Positions 51,991-63,752 of a stretch of DNA of 64,000 nucleotides are shown here, in pieces. This DNA is from Eunapius fragilis. Lineage: Eukaryota > Porifera > Demospongiae > Spongillida > Spongillidae. The DNA is taken from contig OY811971.1 in assembly GCA_963681505.1 (NCBI GenBank), positions 11,545,242-11,609,241 of the forward strand. Direction: 5' to 3'. Both the position numbers and the translations under genes were made by a program. Positions within the stretch are counted from its first letter, which is position 1, and each line of letters opens with the position of its first letter. Under the pieces are notes generated by a model. That model was not told where the DNA came from. It ran no database searches and worked only from the letters and a program-made list of their open reading frames with translations.

Positions 51991-52029
51991 ATTGCTTCTT
52001 TGTTAGTATTTTATGGCATAGGTGTCATT

Positions 52030-53330
52030 TGAATAATATGTCTGGTATCTAAAAAGATAGGAGTTGCTTCATAATTGGTTGAAGCCAAATATCCACAAAT
52101 TCGGATAAATTCGGATAAATTTTCTGTGGCATAATTAACACTAGAGACTATAGGTCTAATTCCCATAGGGTTTTTATGGATCTTTAGAATACATTGTAGC
52201 AGTTCTAACCTCTTTTAATTGGAGGGCTGCAAAAGCAAAGCATATCCTTTTTAATCAAACCTTTGTTAAGGAATGCATGTAGTTTAATGCATCACCAGTG
52301 AGGTCAAAGTCTATTATCATTAAGATGGTTAAATCCGGCTAAGGCATTATCCTTGTGGTTTTGTACCACTATGCTACTGTCTTCATCAGCTTTGTTGATT
52401 ATCAAAGCATTGTCATCCATTAGTTGATGCAGTGCTTTGGGTTCAGCTATGGTGAGGTTATTACCGCGGTTCTGTTCATATGTGAGATTTACTATTAAAT
52501 CTCTCATGCCCAGCGCTGATTCCAACGTTTTATTCGAGCATCGCCTTGCATGAGCAGATTTTCTTTTATATCTGCTCATCTTCCTTTTAGAAGAGCGACA
52601 GAAATACCTAAATCTCATTTTTCTAACCAATTGGTTGAATTCTGAGAGAATTTTATCCAAGTAAATCTATCTTGGAAGAGTTACGTACAAAAGAGAGTCC
52701 TCTATTCAATAGTTAAATTTATTCACTATGTTAGTGGGGACCACATTAGAGTCCTTTCTCTACACTTAGTTTGTTAACATGATGTACAGTACTTCTGCGA
52801 GTATAAGTCTTGGCTCTATGTCGTCATCCCTCTGTTTAATAATATCTGTCAACTTTAAGAGTTTGCTCTCCAGGATATTTTGCTGGGCAAGAATGAATTG
52901 AGCTAGGTCTTTACCTAACTGGCTCTCAGCCAACTCCAATTGCTTTACAGATTTTTTGATCTGAGGGGGAAATGTCCTTGTTCTTAAGGATAAATTCCCC
53001 ACTCTGGCCATACATTCTTTGTGCCAGATCTCATTTGGCTTTTGCCTGGTCCTCATGGTGAGCTCTTAGCTCGCCAAGAAGAGTAAATTGGCTCCTCTTT
53101 TGTATGATGAGCCATTTTCTTTTTAGGCCCTGATTTTCAGGAAGGTCTTTGACCTTCAGCTCTGTTCCTTTTTCAGGAGCAGCCAATTTGGCACATGGTC
53201 TGCCTCTATGTTGTATGCAGCAAACATCTTAGCTATTGATGTATGCTCTGCGCTCTTCTTCAGAAGATCTAGCGCTTCTTGGAGTATGTTTGAATTTTTG
53301 AATTTGCCACTTGAATGGGTGCAGGCACGG
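52030..53330 (-). pseudogene. Penelope-like element fragment 2 (ORF1 plus RT)
   Basis: Upstream ORF text: EALDLLKKSAEHTSIAKMF, HVPNWLLLKK and, at 53056-52766, KKSVKQLELAESQLGKDLAQ. The RT N-terminus (52660-52304) reads ILSEFNQLVRKMRFRYF, DLIVNLTYEQ and DDNALIINKADEDSSIVVQN. Down to about 52.1 kb, ILKIHKNPMGIRPIVSSVNY and ATENLSEFVDIWLQP can be read. INKADEDSS-VV and NPMGIRPIVSS are the Penelope-like RT1 and RT2 signatures. Palm motifs with the catalytic aspartates and any GIY-YIG domain are missing. Confidence 0.8.
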
Positions 53331-53833
53331 GGTCACTCACCTCAGTACAAGGGATTACAGTGACACCGGGGTGTTCCTATTGTGCAAAATTGGCTATTAA
53401 ATGCCGTTTGGCTACTGCTTGGTGTTGTAGCATCCACTTTTACCAATGGTATTTGTGACGGTTGGGTGGGGGATGTATATACTCAGTCTGTTTACCCTTC
53501 CTTTTTAGGGATTTTGTCCTGGTTGCTCATTGTAGATGGTGGATTCCAGCACTCACTACATATCCAAACCTTTTGTCTGCCTGCTTTTCAGTTTGAATCT
53601 CTCACAGTGATTTGGATAAGGTTTTGCTTTTGACCAGACATATAGTCAACACGTGACAAATTTGATCAGACATTGATTAATTTTGACTACACATGTAATT
53701 TGATTACTAGAATCAAGCAATACAGTTTTAACACTTGTATACACTCGGCACAAAAACTACTCGGCTAAAAAGCTATCTCAGTCATCATTATTTAAAGTGT
53801 ATGGCTCATGTAAAGTGAAGGATGCTGATGTAC

Positions 53834-54200
53834 TCATACTAGAACTAGGTGTTGGTGGTGCTCTTGTGTCCCATCTCCTTGATTTGCATCTCCACCAGAG
53901 CTCAACAGCCAGTTTTGCATTCCACTGTGCAAGTAGAGGTCCATCTCTACAGCAATACAAACAAGATCATCAAGGCTGTTTTCACTAAGCTGATTCCTTC
54001 TGTCAGTTTTGATAACTTTTAAGGTGGAAAATACGCGTTCTACCTGTCCATTTGTAGCATGTAGGCAAAAGAGAAGCTCAATCAGAACCAAAATGTTTGA
54101 CCATTTCTCAGCATCGGCTGCATTAAACAATTTCCACCATATGGTTTCATTATCATCTGCAACAAGGTTTAAATACAGCTTGGCATACTTTTGTATATCA
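53834..54200 (-). pseudogene. hAT transposase C-terminal (hATC) fragment
   Basis: WSNILVLIELLFCLHATNGQ followed by VERVFSTLKVIKTDRRNQLS and ENSLDDLVCIAVE is a clear hAT dimerisation domain. Only this C-terminal part remains recognisable; no terminal repeats were found. Confidence 0.78.
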
Positions 54201-54368
54201 GCCCATTCCTATCTGAAAAGGCTTGTGTTTGCACCTGCACTTTTCAGAGGCTGCAAGAACGGAAGAACTAGAGGTCCAACTGCTGCTTCAGAGAGTTTAG
54301 CATAATCCAACCTATCCCATCCTTGGGTTGCAAGCAGAAGCACATCAGGTAGCAAGGGTGTGTACTGA

Positions 54369-54605
54369 TCACCATGAAATAGCTGTGTAAAATTCGTTAG
54401 GATCAAAATGCGTGCCAGGTTCACCTAAAGGAACGACTGAGACCCAAGAAGTGGTTAAAGATGCCGAGGCAGAGAGGTTGTGGGCAGCTGCTGTGATGTG
54501 TTCGTTGACGGTGAAGCTGCGACAATGAGGAATTTGGAGGCGGATTATCCGAAGGAAACGGTTCCGATGGTGGATTCTCTGAGTGGCAACTCCTTCCAAT
54601 TTCAT
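54369..54605 (-). pseudogene. RT-endonuclease retroelement fragment 3
   Basis: AAHNLSASASLTTSWVSVVP then HFDPNEFYTAISW matches the SSWLLVTPST / LDPNELQTALKWW block of the 139-1446 copy. It is a short piece located next to the hAT fragment. Confidence 0.6.
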
Positions 54606-55839
54606 TGTGGAATTTCCAATTCCAAATAGAATGCTGCAGGAATTTAAGATATTGCCTCAGAAATGCAACTCGGTGCTTTTGTCTGCAAAATTGTACTGAA
54701 TTGCTTAAAATCTTCAATGATCAGAATTATGTTTGCACAGTGTCATAAGAATTAGATAATTATGTGACATAAATGATGTAATACATGAAATGCATGGAAT
54801 ATAATGATATAAATACAATGTGCAAGAAGAAAATTAATATTCAGGACTGTTCCAAATGGTAGAAGTGGCAGGAGTGTGAGGAGACTCAGAAAAGCTCATC
54901 TTTGTTTCTAATGCTTTTTGCATATGTTTATTTGTGTCTTTTGATGCAACTATGGCGTTCCTTTTAGAATCATGTACTGCCTTTAGTAAATCTGTTGAAT
55001 GGTATAGGGGAAAAGATTCTGAATTACATGTTGCTGTTATAATGCAAAAATTCAAATAAAATGCTCACAGAGGCAATTAGTCTAGAAAAAATGGCAGATG
55101 TTAAATCATGGTTGTTGCCTCAAACAGAGGAACTGCCCAACCATGATTTCAATCCACATGAACTGCATCGCGATGAATAGTATAACTCTTTCCAAGTCGC
55201 ATAGGTTGCACCAAAGTATTGCTCAGAAGTTAAAGAACTTGTATGAGTGTGTTGAATTTATGTAAGATGTAATATTGTACTCAGTAATTATAATTTTCTT
55301 GTAAGAATATTGCAAGCACAAGCCTTTGGAGTGCGATGAGTCATTTCAAATAATATGATAATGTATTAGTATTTGTAGTGTCATTACTTCATTATAAATG
55401 CTAACCTGAACATTTGTTCCAATCTTTTCTTTACTGCTGCAGACCTGTTGGCTTTGTTTCTCTTAGATCCAATATATACCTGAGAATATCAATATATTGG
55501 AATACTGTATATTATTATCTAAATATCTTAATAAACTTTTACTTTGACTTACATATACGTCGGGAATATCACTAATAGTATGTTTGTGATGTTCAATCAA
55601 CTTTGATGGCAGAAGTGAACTGTCAGATAGTGTTACAGTTTTATGTTCTTTAACCATGCTTACAAGCTGAGGCTGTGATTTAACAACCCAAGGACTCCAT
55701 GTACCACTGAAAGTTCCAGTCCACCATTTCAGTTACTTCTGAATCATTATCTGTCACTATTAACACTTTTGCAATTTGAGGCAATTCATCCTAAGCATAC
55801 ATTGTTACAACTACTTTTGTTAAGATTTGACTTTCACTT
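54606..55839. other. Spacer, no gene identified
   Basis: AT-rich, with small ORFs on both strands (for example 55657-55463, minus) that I cannot place. Confidence 0.4.
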
Positions 55840-57584
55840 TCAGGTCTGAAATATCAAGCATGCATGTAATGCGTCAAAGGCATGCTGACACTCAACAGTC
55901 CACTTAAAGTCAGTATTCTTCTCCGTGAGACGATGTAATGGCTTCGCGATGGCAGCAAAATTCTTGACGAATTTCCGATAGTAGTTAGCCAGACCCAAAA
56001 ATTGTTGCATTTCGCGCTTTGACTGGGGAGGTGGCCATCCTGCTACAACAGCTGTTTTACTCAGATCCGCGGCAATGCCTTCTTCTGACACAATATGCCC
56101 TAAAAACGTAACGCTCTTCTGACACCATTTACATTTCGATGGTTTTAACCTCAGTCCTGCCTCCCTGAGTCTTTGGAATACACCTGCAAGATTACGCAAG
56201 TACTCGCTGAACGAGGTTCCCACAATGATAAATGTCATCCAGATACGCGAGACAACTGGACCACTTCAGTCCACCGAGAACTCTGTCCATCAGGCGTTGA
56301 AACGTAGCGGGAGCGTTACACAACCCGAAGGGCATCACTCGAAACTGGAAAAGGCCTTCTGGTGTGGTTAACGCTGTCTTGGGCTGGTCTTCTTCTGCTA
56401 CCTCCACTTGCCAGTACCTGCTAGCCAGATCCAGAGTAGTAAACAGTCTCGACCCTGCCAATGCATCAAGTGTGTCATCCACCTGAGGTAGAGGATATGC
56501 ATCTTTTCTCGTTACACTATTGACCTTTCTGTAATCCACGCAAAACCTAACTGATCCGTCGTTTTTCTTTACGAGAACCACAGGGGATGACCATGGACTA
56601 TCCGACTGCTGGATAGTGCCTTGCTCAAGCATGTTCTTTACCAGCTTTGCCATTTCTTCTCTACGAGACTGAGGGATTCGTCGAGGCAAAAGATGGACAG
56701 GAGGGGTGTTGCCAGTGTCAATGCGATGCTTCAGAATGCTAGTGTGACTGATCTGGCCGCTGTTAAACGCAAATACGTCTGCATATTCCATTAAGAGATG
56801 AACCAGGAGTTCCTTCTCACCATTGTTAAGGTGATCTCCCCCCTTGCAGACCATGCTCCATAGTGCCTCCTGGTCTCCTTGGGACAGTAGGATATGTCCA
56901 GTTACAGTCGAGATGTTCTGGGTAGTACAGTCTTCATGCAGCTGACTCATGCTGGCAACCTTTATTCCTTCATTAAGAACAACTGGGTTGTTTCCGGCAT
57001 TAAGCAGACGTATTGGAACAAAACTGGAGCTGTTTGTACACACCAAGGATCGAGCCACCATTACTCCTGTTCGGCATGAAGTGTCATTTTCCACCATCCA
57101 GGTACCAATACCAGGGCTTGCTTGTTTCACCAAGACTTCCATTTCACTGGATGGCAGGACGACAATTTTTCCAGGGTTACCAGTCCAATGGCGGGGCACT
57201 CGATGGGGGCTTCGACCTTTACTGTCATAACGTGATGGACCTGGACTGAATACTTATTTTGAGGACAGGTTAGAATTTTGGCACCACAGTCAAGACAGCA
57301 ATTGTGATTTTCTAGAAAATCCAGCCCCAAAATAGCTCCTACTGTAATATCTCCAGTAACAATTAGTGTTGCACCAAACTTCTTATTCCCAAGGACAATA
57401 TCAAAATAGCCAAACTTTTCGTAGACAATGGGGACCCGTTAACATCCACCAGTCTGTTGCCACTCCATTTTTGTAGTTCTGCCACATGTCCAGCAAGGGC
57501 TATCTGATTCCAGACACAGGTGTTGATCAAAGACACTGCAGCACCTGTATCAATAACAAATGTAACAGGAACGGAACAAACCAC
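55840..57584 (-). pseudogene. Gypsy protease and reverse transcriptase
   Basis: Protease (57584-57363): VTFVIDTGAAVSLIN has the DTGA active site; after a frame change LGLDFLENHNCCLDCG matches its C-terminal flap partner. RT (57199-56192, 335 aa) shows LLPRRIPQSRREEMAKLVKN, SSPVVLVKKNDGSVRFCVDY, LFTTLDLASRYWQVEV, FRVMPFGLCNAPATFQRLMD and LAYLDDI. The frame then changes and runs to 55840 with LKPSKCKWCQKSVTFLGHIV and FLGLANYYRKFVKNF. RNase H and integrase are missing. All RT palm aspartates are present. Confidence 0.88.
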
Positions 57585-57699
57585 ACCCTCAACACAATAA
57601 CTACTACAAGGGGAGGATAATACAGAGACAATGTGATCGTTCTGGGCCAGTATTGGTTGTCCCTCTGGCAGTTGGCCCCTGCTGCCGAGGGTCTGTAGT

Positions 57700-58531
57700 T
57701 TCCTAGTTGCTGGGTTGAATCACGGCTTCTGCAGAGGCGAGCAATATGGCCTCTTTTCCCGCAGTTCTAGCAGCGTGGCTTGCGGGGCTCCCTTTGTTCC
57801 TCCCGCTCCGTGGTAGCCTCACTGTTCTTTAGTCTCAGCTCCAGACGCTGCAATCTTTCATTTATGGACTGTAGTGTGACGGCTAGAACTCTGCTGCATT
57901 CTTGTTCCTCCGATACTGTTGTTGATGCACTCGCACTGGGTAACTCCGCGTCTACATGCAAAAAATTAACTTGAGCTTGCTTACCATGGCTACCGCCAAT
58001 ATATTACTCTAATTCTATTGTCAGGGAAACTGCCTCGTCCAAGCTTTTCAGGCGTCCCTGCCAAACTCCGAATGCAACCTGTGGTTTGTCGAGCTCCCCG
58101 AGGAACTGGTTCAGAGCCAAACGCTCACGCGATGCCTCCTCGAGGTCAGGGTATGCTTTGTCAGCGAGCCCCTTCAAAATGTCAGCATAGGTAGCCCAGT
58201 CCTCTTCTTTGCGTCTGTTTCTCGCATGTAGCTCCGCGACGTACACCTCACGCTTGCTGTTGCGGTTAAAACGTTTAGCCAGAGCTTTCATACACTCACC
58301 ATAATCGTTTCTAACAGCCTCAGAACACCGCGAAAGGGCAGCCTGTGCTTTTCCTGTCAACCGAACGCGTAACCACTTCAACTTTTCGTTCGCACTCTCC
58401 CATTTGTTAATAGCAGCGACGTGCTGGAAGTGAGTCACCCATTCTGGCCAGCTCGTCTTCTCGCCGTCGAAGGGGTCCGGCAAAAGCACAGGTCGTTGCG
58501 CCATTGCCAGAGTAGACAGGTCAGAGGCCAA
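57700..58531 (-). pseudogene. Gypsy gag with zinc knuckle interrupted by TAG
   Basis: Gag (58531-58004, 175 aa) has DPFDGEKTSWPEWVTHFQHV, LKWLRVRLTGKAQAALSRC and ALNQFLGELDKPQVAFGVWQ. A TAA at 58004-58006 is followed in the same frame by a coiled-coil stretch (QSINERLQRLELRLKNSE) and the basic run REEQREPRKPRC. The next codon is TAG (57767-57769), then NCGKRGHIARLC: the stop lies inside a CCHC knuckle. Protease is in another frame downstream. Confidence 0.82.
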
Positions 58532-58547
58532 TGCCGACTACGCCAAT

Positions 58548-58665
58548 GTAAGAGCCGGGTATACAACAGTCTCACAGGTATCAGAACTGATCATATCCAC
58601 AAAAGTATATATTATATAAAGGGTGTGCACGGGATCTTCCGCGCATGCGTTAATTATCTTACACA
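58548..58665 (-). repeat. Possible 5' LTR of the Gypsy element
   Basis: A minus-strand segment from TGTGTAAGATAATTAACGC to CGGCTCTTACA, about 117 bp, precedes TTGGCGTAGTCGGC, which could be a primer-binding site. It contains a TATATAATATATA box. The 3' LTR is lost, so the borders cannot be confirmed. Confidence 0.35.
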
Positions 58666-58819
58666 AGCTTGGAGGGTGTATTAGATATAAATTCTGCAGC
58701 CAGCACCTTCCCCTGTTCCGCTCCCTCTATCCAGACCTGCTCCCCATTAGGATTACCTAGCCAACATCCTGTGAAGTCAGAACATGCTAATACATGTACA
58801 AGTAACTTTTGTGGTTCGA

Positions 58820-59012
58820 AAAACATATATGGGACAGTGTCCAGCAAAATCACGCTTGTGGTACTTTTTCAAAATTTCCAGGACAAGTAAAAGAAAAGTA
58901 ATTCGCATCGAAATGTATGGCTAATTATAAAATCAGTGCCTAAATAACTTTTGTGATGGATAGTCCAGTTTAGGATGTGTAAGGACCATTTGATAGAAGC
59001 TCTTCACCTGTT
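58820..59012 (+). repeat. Dispersed repeat copy 2
   Basis: Matches 20630-20825 in the PLBD intron (CAGCAAAATCACGCTT, ACAAGTAAAAGAAAAGTAAT, AAGGACCATTTGATAGAAGC). Non-coding. Confidence 0.75.
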
Positions 59013-59039
59013 CCTAATTAACCAGATATAAGAATTGTC

Positions 59040-59900
59040 ATAAATGAAAAAATATATATTATACCTTGTCATTCTTCATTGAAGTCAACAGTGCTGCACT
59101 TTGCGCCAGTGCTGCTTCATTCGTTTTTCTTTGCTGTGCTTCTATGTAGCATGCGTGGTTGTGAAATCATACCACATTATCATTACATACAGAAAGAGGT
59201 CTCCAAACTTGTGCTAAAAAGAAGGTAACAAATGTCTCAGCTCTGAGGATTGCGTAATTAAATGGCCATACAACCTGCATCTTCTGTAGTTACAAGCTCC
59301 TCAGCCTCTTTCTCCACCTAACAAAACCAGATGTGTTTGTATGTCAAACAAATAAATTACTTACATTGTCTTTCTCCAGTAAATTCGAAAGTGTGCTAGC
59401 TGCTTCAGATTTCTTCTTTTTATGGTGTTTCTATACAGCATGCATGGTTGCACATAATTATTACCACATTATGTCGTAAAACCAACGGAATGATGAGATC
59501 TCTGAACTTTTGTGGTTGGAAGTAAAAAGGGAACACATGTGTCAGTTTCGAACTAAAGAGTGAAAATGGTGAATGTAAGGTTGTACCTGTATCATCTGTC
59601 AGCTCCCCGTTCTCTTTGTCCACTTTCGACTTCTTTTCCTCGCCCTCATTTCCTTCCTTTTCATTGTCTTTTATTATGAGCAGTTATTCATATTTAATCC
59701 AAAAATTGACATACTCGATAATGATTCGTCACTATCGCCGCTTAAAGTGGCCAGCACAGCATCCATTTGCTTCCGCCCCCCTGCAACAAGAACAGTAATC
59801 ACACCTATTAGCATTTCCATGAACCGAACTGAGTGCCATGATTGTTGCCGTGTATAAGTTGCCGTCTGTTTACTTAACTTCCACATCATTGCCAACTCTG
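59040..59900 (-). pseudogene. Possible exon series of a coiled-coil gene, duplicated
   Basis: The minus strand contains small open segments bounded by AG and GT: RKQMDAVLATLSGDSDESLS (about 59.78 kb), EGNEGEEKKSKVDKENGELT then DDT (59.66-59.59), KKKSEAASTLSNLLEKDN (59.42-59.37), VEKEAEELVTTEDA (59.31-59.27) and EAQQRKTNEAALAQSAALLT (59.15-59.08). The second pair repeats the first together with its intron text, so a block of about 300 bp was duplicated. One unit holds a stop. Whether this is a host gene or a mobile element is unclear. Confidence 0.3.
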
Positions 59901-60049
59901 ACACTCAGAGGTTGATGTTATACACGATAAAGGGACAGCACTCTTTTTTCCATCAGAAAACTCAACACATGCATGTGTCGATGCTGTAAAAGTCGAATCA
60001 CCTTTTGATTCTGCTGCACATATTCGAACACATGACTCTATTCTAAAGT

Positions 60050-60925
60050 GTGCTGAAGATGCAACAAAACAAAAAAGTGGTACACTCTATTTTAGCAGTT
60101 ATGTTAACATTTCTCATTTTTCACCAGGTATTTGGCATTAAAGGGTTACCAATTATGGCCTTGCACTGTCCTTTTCACCTAGTTTATGGCACGGTTAAAG
60201 ACATTCTTCACTGTGGATATCTAGGAGTTGTAAAAGCATTGCTTGTAAATCATTGGTTCTCACAACGAACAGAGACAAAGATTACAACATTGTTGATAAG
60301 ATAGAGCAGTATCCATGGTCTGACATACACTCAATTTTATGTAACTGTTCATGCACTCAGTTAAGCATTTGTGATAATATTCTTGAGAATATACTTGTAC
60401 CAAATACGATTTCAAGACCTCCTAGGTCATTGAGACACTCGGCGAGATGGAAAGATAATATAAAAATAAAGATTTTGTGATAACATTTAAAACATTATTT
60501 CAGGGTCTTAATTTCAACCATGGCTGCTGTATTAGTCTATTCCAGAGTTGAAGGACATCTATCCGAATAAGTACTTTTAGCATTATGTGCTGCTTGTGGG
60601 AAGTATTCACATTATGATGAGTGATGACATATCTGATTTTGACATTCAGCTTGCTTAGTGCTGTCTTAATCACTTTTACATTCAATTTTCAGATTTGTAT
60701 GGTAATTAAAACATGCATGCTTCTTGCATAATGCATTTCATAAACCATATCATCTTAATTCAGGGGTATCTTCCACAACAACGAATGTACATTTACTAAG
60801 CCACATATAATTGTATGTTCGGCTGTGGGGTCCATTGTGGACAACATGCTTCTGCTTTGAAAACCTGAATGGTGACCTGAAAAGATTATTTCATGGAACA
60901 AAGATTATGTCAATGCAGGTAAGAG
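60050..60925 (+). pseudogene. CACTA (En/Spm-type) transposase relic
   Basis: FGIKGLPIMALHCPFHLVYG then TVKDILHCGYLGVVKALL matches the core found before the DUF4218-type region of CACTA transposases. VPNTISRPPRSLRHSARWKD follows. At about 60.83-60.92 kb, LWGPLWTTCFCFENLNGDLK then RLFHGTK is another conserved CACTA block. Frame changes and stops separate them. CACTA-type terminal repeats and 3-bp target duplications were not found. Confidence 0.75.
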
Positions 60926-63231
60926 AGAGGTGATAAAATGATACATTTCAAGCACTTCGATTTCAATAGCTGTTATACTCATTTGGAATGTTGCAACTAC
61001 TTCCACATGTAATGAAGAAGGGAATAGTTAATTGCAACCCAAACTCAAGGTAAATGTTTGCATTTCTCCCTTTCTACCAATTTAGATACTTTTCATCCCT
61101 TTGTAGTACCATTTCAGGGCATTCTATTCATCGTACAGTGTAAAGGTTGTAAAACTGATAATTAAGTCACAAGTACTGTATTACAACAAATGTGTGAAGT
61201 AATGGGAACAAATGTCCAATCACATGATTGTGAAGTATTCTTCAGAGCATCTGTAAGGAATGAGATTTTTTAGTCTGTTGCATACACAAGAACAAAAAAA
61301 AAACTAAACTGTATAACTGTTGCGTACAATCAGAACACGGGCATTGGAGAAATTGAGTACTATATGTTTCATTCAAGCATTCTGAAACAATCCTAGCAGT
61401 CATTACTCCATTCCACATGATGACAACTCCAGCTGTATCTTTTGCTTGCATCCAGGAATACATTAGTACGAGACTGGAAGTTCTTGATCAATTGAACAGA
61501 GGAAGCAAAATTATCATTTCTGCAATGGACATATACTGTAAATGTGTGACCATGAGAATAGGATCGAAATTGTATGTTTGTAGACTTGCAAATCATTTGT
61601 ATAATACATTATTAATTAAGTGAATTTATGTAATACATTTCTTAGTATGAAAAACTGTCCTCTGATATTCATATTATTGTAATATGTTATAGTAATGTCT
61701 ATATTTCTGCAATGTACATGCACATAGTCACTAACTTTACAATGCAAGCATAGTAAACTAAGTATACTATTTTAGCATGCATTAATTAAAGTATTCATAA
61801 TCTATACAATTGCCCAGTTCCATAATTGTACGCTAATGTAAATTACGGTATAAGATTAACACGCTTGGCGTTAGTGCTGTTCAGTTAAGTGTCGATGCAA
61901 TCATAGCGCGATGTTTAATTCCGTCCGTATGGTAATTAATACATATGTGTACGAATTTATCGCGAGCTCATTAGTAATGAATCTACTTCAAGCTAAAAGA
62001 TTGATGCAGCTACGACTACCATGTTTAGGCCGGTTTCTATACGCCTCTGCAGCTCAATAGATACTATCATATCTCATAATAATGACCTATGCAGAGCGTG
62101 CTATCTATAAGCTGATACTGATCGATCGAGCAAGAGCGCGGACTCCCGAACAGAATCCTCAACATTACGCGGCAACTTTTCTCTCGGTCTGGTGCCCAAG
62201 TCCGTACAAACACGTGAACTAAAGGAAAGTAACGCCATCCAACATAATTGTGCGCGTAAATACGCGTGTACATGCTTAAATTTTCACCCGTGTAGGACTT
62301 TACATTGATTAATAGAAGGGGATTATGATGAGTCAGTGAGAAAAATTTGATGAGTCTGAAATTTCAAATATGGATATGGCAACACTGAGATGTGCAATTA
62401 TAACCTTTATGCATTGTGGCTACAACTACTTTGTTTCAGTAGATTTAACAGCTCTGAAGTTTCAGATACACCGAATTTGGGCTATACATTGACGAGCAAA
62501 GGATTTTACATGTCACAGAGGAGCTGCAAGCATACCAGAGGAAAAATATGACAACTCAAAGATATTTTATTTTACGGATGGATAGTTCTTATAATTTAGG
62601 AATTGTTATTTCATGCTATTTTGAAAGCAGCCAAAAATTATCTCATTTTTGCAAAAAAGAGAAATTAAGCGTGCATACACTTGCCAACATGTGAAATGTG
62701 TCACATAATTCTCAAATCAGCACTTTTCATAAAAATTTAGCAAATTCCATGTTTTGAAAATATTACAGTTTGCATGAAAAACACATACACGGAATTTGAA
62801 AAAGTACAACAATAATGATTATAATAGCAAAAAAAAAAGACCTTAAGTTTGCTGTTTCAAACAGATATCTTACTATAGATAATGTAGAGATTGGAAATTC
62901 CATGATGAAATGAGATGTGGTTAGGCGGATAAAGTTTGGCTGGGACGATGAAATTAAGTTCATACACTTTCCACGACAACAAGGATAGCAATCAGAACAC
63001 ACAACCTTCTTTCTGCACATGAACAACCCTTACATCGGGCATTGCTTCCGTTGCAAGGCATATTTTAGGAAGTGAAGTTGATGCTGAAGAGATGTATCGG
63101 TCGTAGCGATTGCATGGGAATACATAGATTCGGCCCAACCTGAGTTCAGTACCGAGAGGTGGCCAGCCTACACGTACCAATTATATACAGGAACGTACGC
63201 TTTGCTCAGGGAGTTGTTTTAGAGCGAGTAT
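60926..63231. other. AT-rich DNA, no gene seen
   Basis: Small ORFs only (for example 61417-61623 plus), none with a family signature. No RNA gene recognised. Confidence 0.4.
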
Positions 63232-63396
63232 TGGGCTATTCCATTCAATGACAGTACAGGGGTACTGATGGATAAACAGTTATTAACGGTGGTTAGCTTT
63301 GATACTTGTAATATCCAGGGGAATTGATTAATTGTCCGGGGTGATTTATTGTAGCGTTAACAGTACCCCTGTATGGTCATTAAATGGAATAGCCCA
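63232..63396. mobile_element. MITE, TGGGCTATTCC family, copy 2
   Basis: 165 bp with 36-bp inverted ends beginning TGGGCTATTCCATT and ending on the inner side with ACAGGGGTACTG. The outer 12 bases equal those of the 30.1-kb copy. Confidence 0.85.
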
Positions 63397-63415
63397 TTAC
63401 TAATCCACTGCCCGC

Positions 63416-63752
63416 CATGCAGCAGCCTTTGACGTTACAGTCACTTAATCCCTTATTCCCGCATCCCTTGAACAATGCCAGTGCATGCATCGGTGGAGGC
63501 AGCAGCGTATGCTGCTGAATGCAGAAAGCATGCAGCCAACGACACCAGGTGCCAGCAGTTGGGATGGTTATGTATCCCCTTAGCCGAATGGAAATTGGGG
63601 GAAGGAGGCTCACAGTGCTTATTTCCCAGCTTGCTTCTCTGCTTCCATCAGCCAGGCCATCCCCAACCCCAAAATGTTATCTGAAATCTATGGCCACCTA
63701 AACATGTCCCTGGAGAGGTCTGTGGCTAGGGCCATCATGGGAAGGGAAGGTG
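63416..63752 (+). pseudogene. RT-endonuclease retroelement fragment 4 (endonuclease C-terminus)
   Basis: Reading plus: HAAAFDVTVT, the endonuclease core block, then AAYAAECRKHAANDTRCQQL, GWLCIPLA and, after a frame change, SEIYGHLNMSLERSVARAIM. The match to 139-675 is colinear. It is the only copy of this family on the plus strand; only the last 110 or so residues remain. Confidence 0.75.

Larger units (their letters stand above)
55840..58531 (-). mobile_element. Ty3/Gypsy-type retroelement, 3' truncated
   Basis: In order on the minus strand: gag, CCHC knuckle, aspartic protease, RT, then a break at about 55840 before RNase H and integrase. A short LTR candidate is discussed separately. The reading frame changes at least four times. 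Confidence 0.85.
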
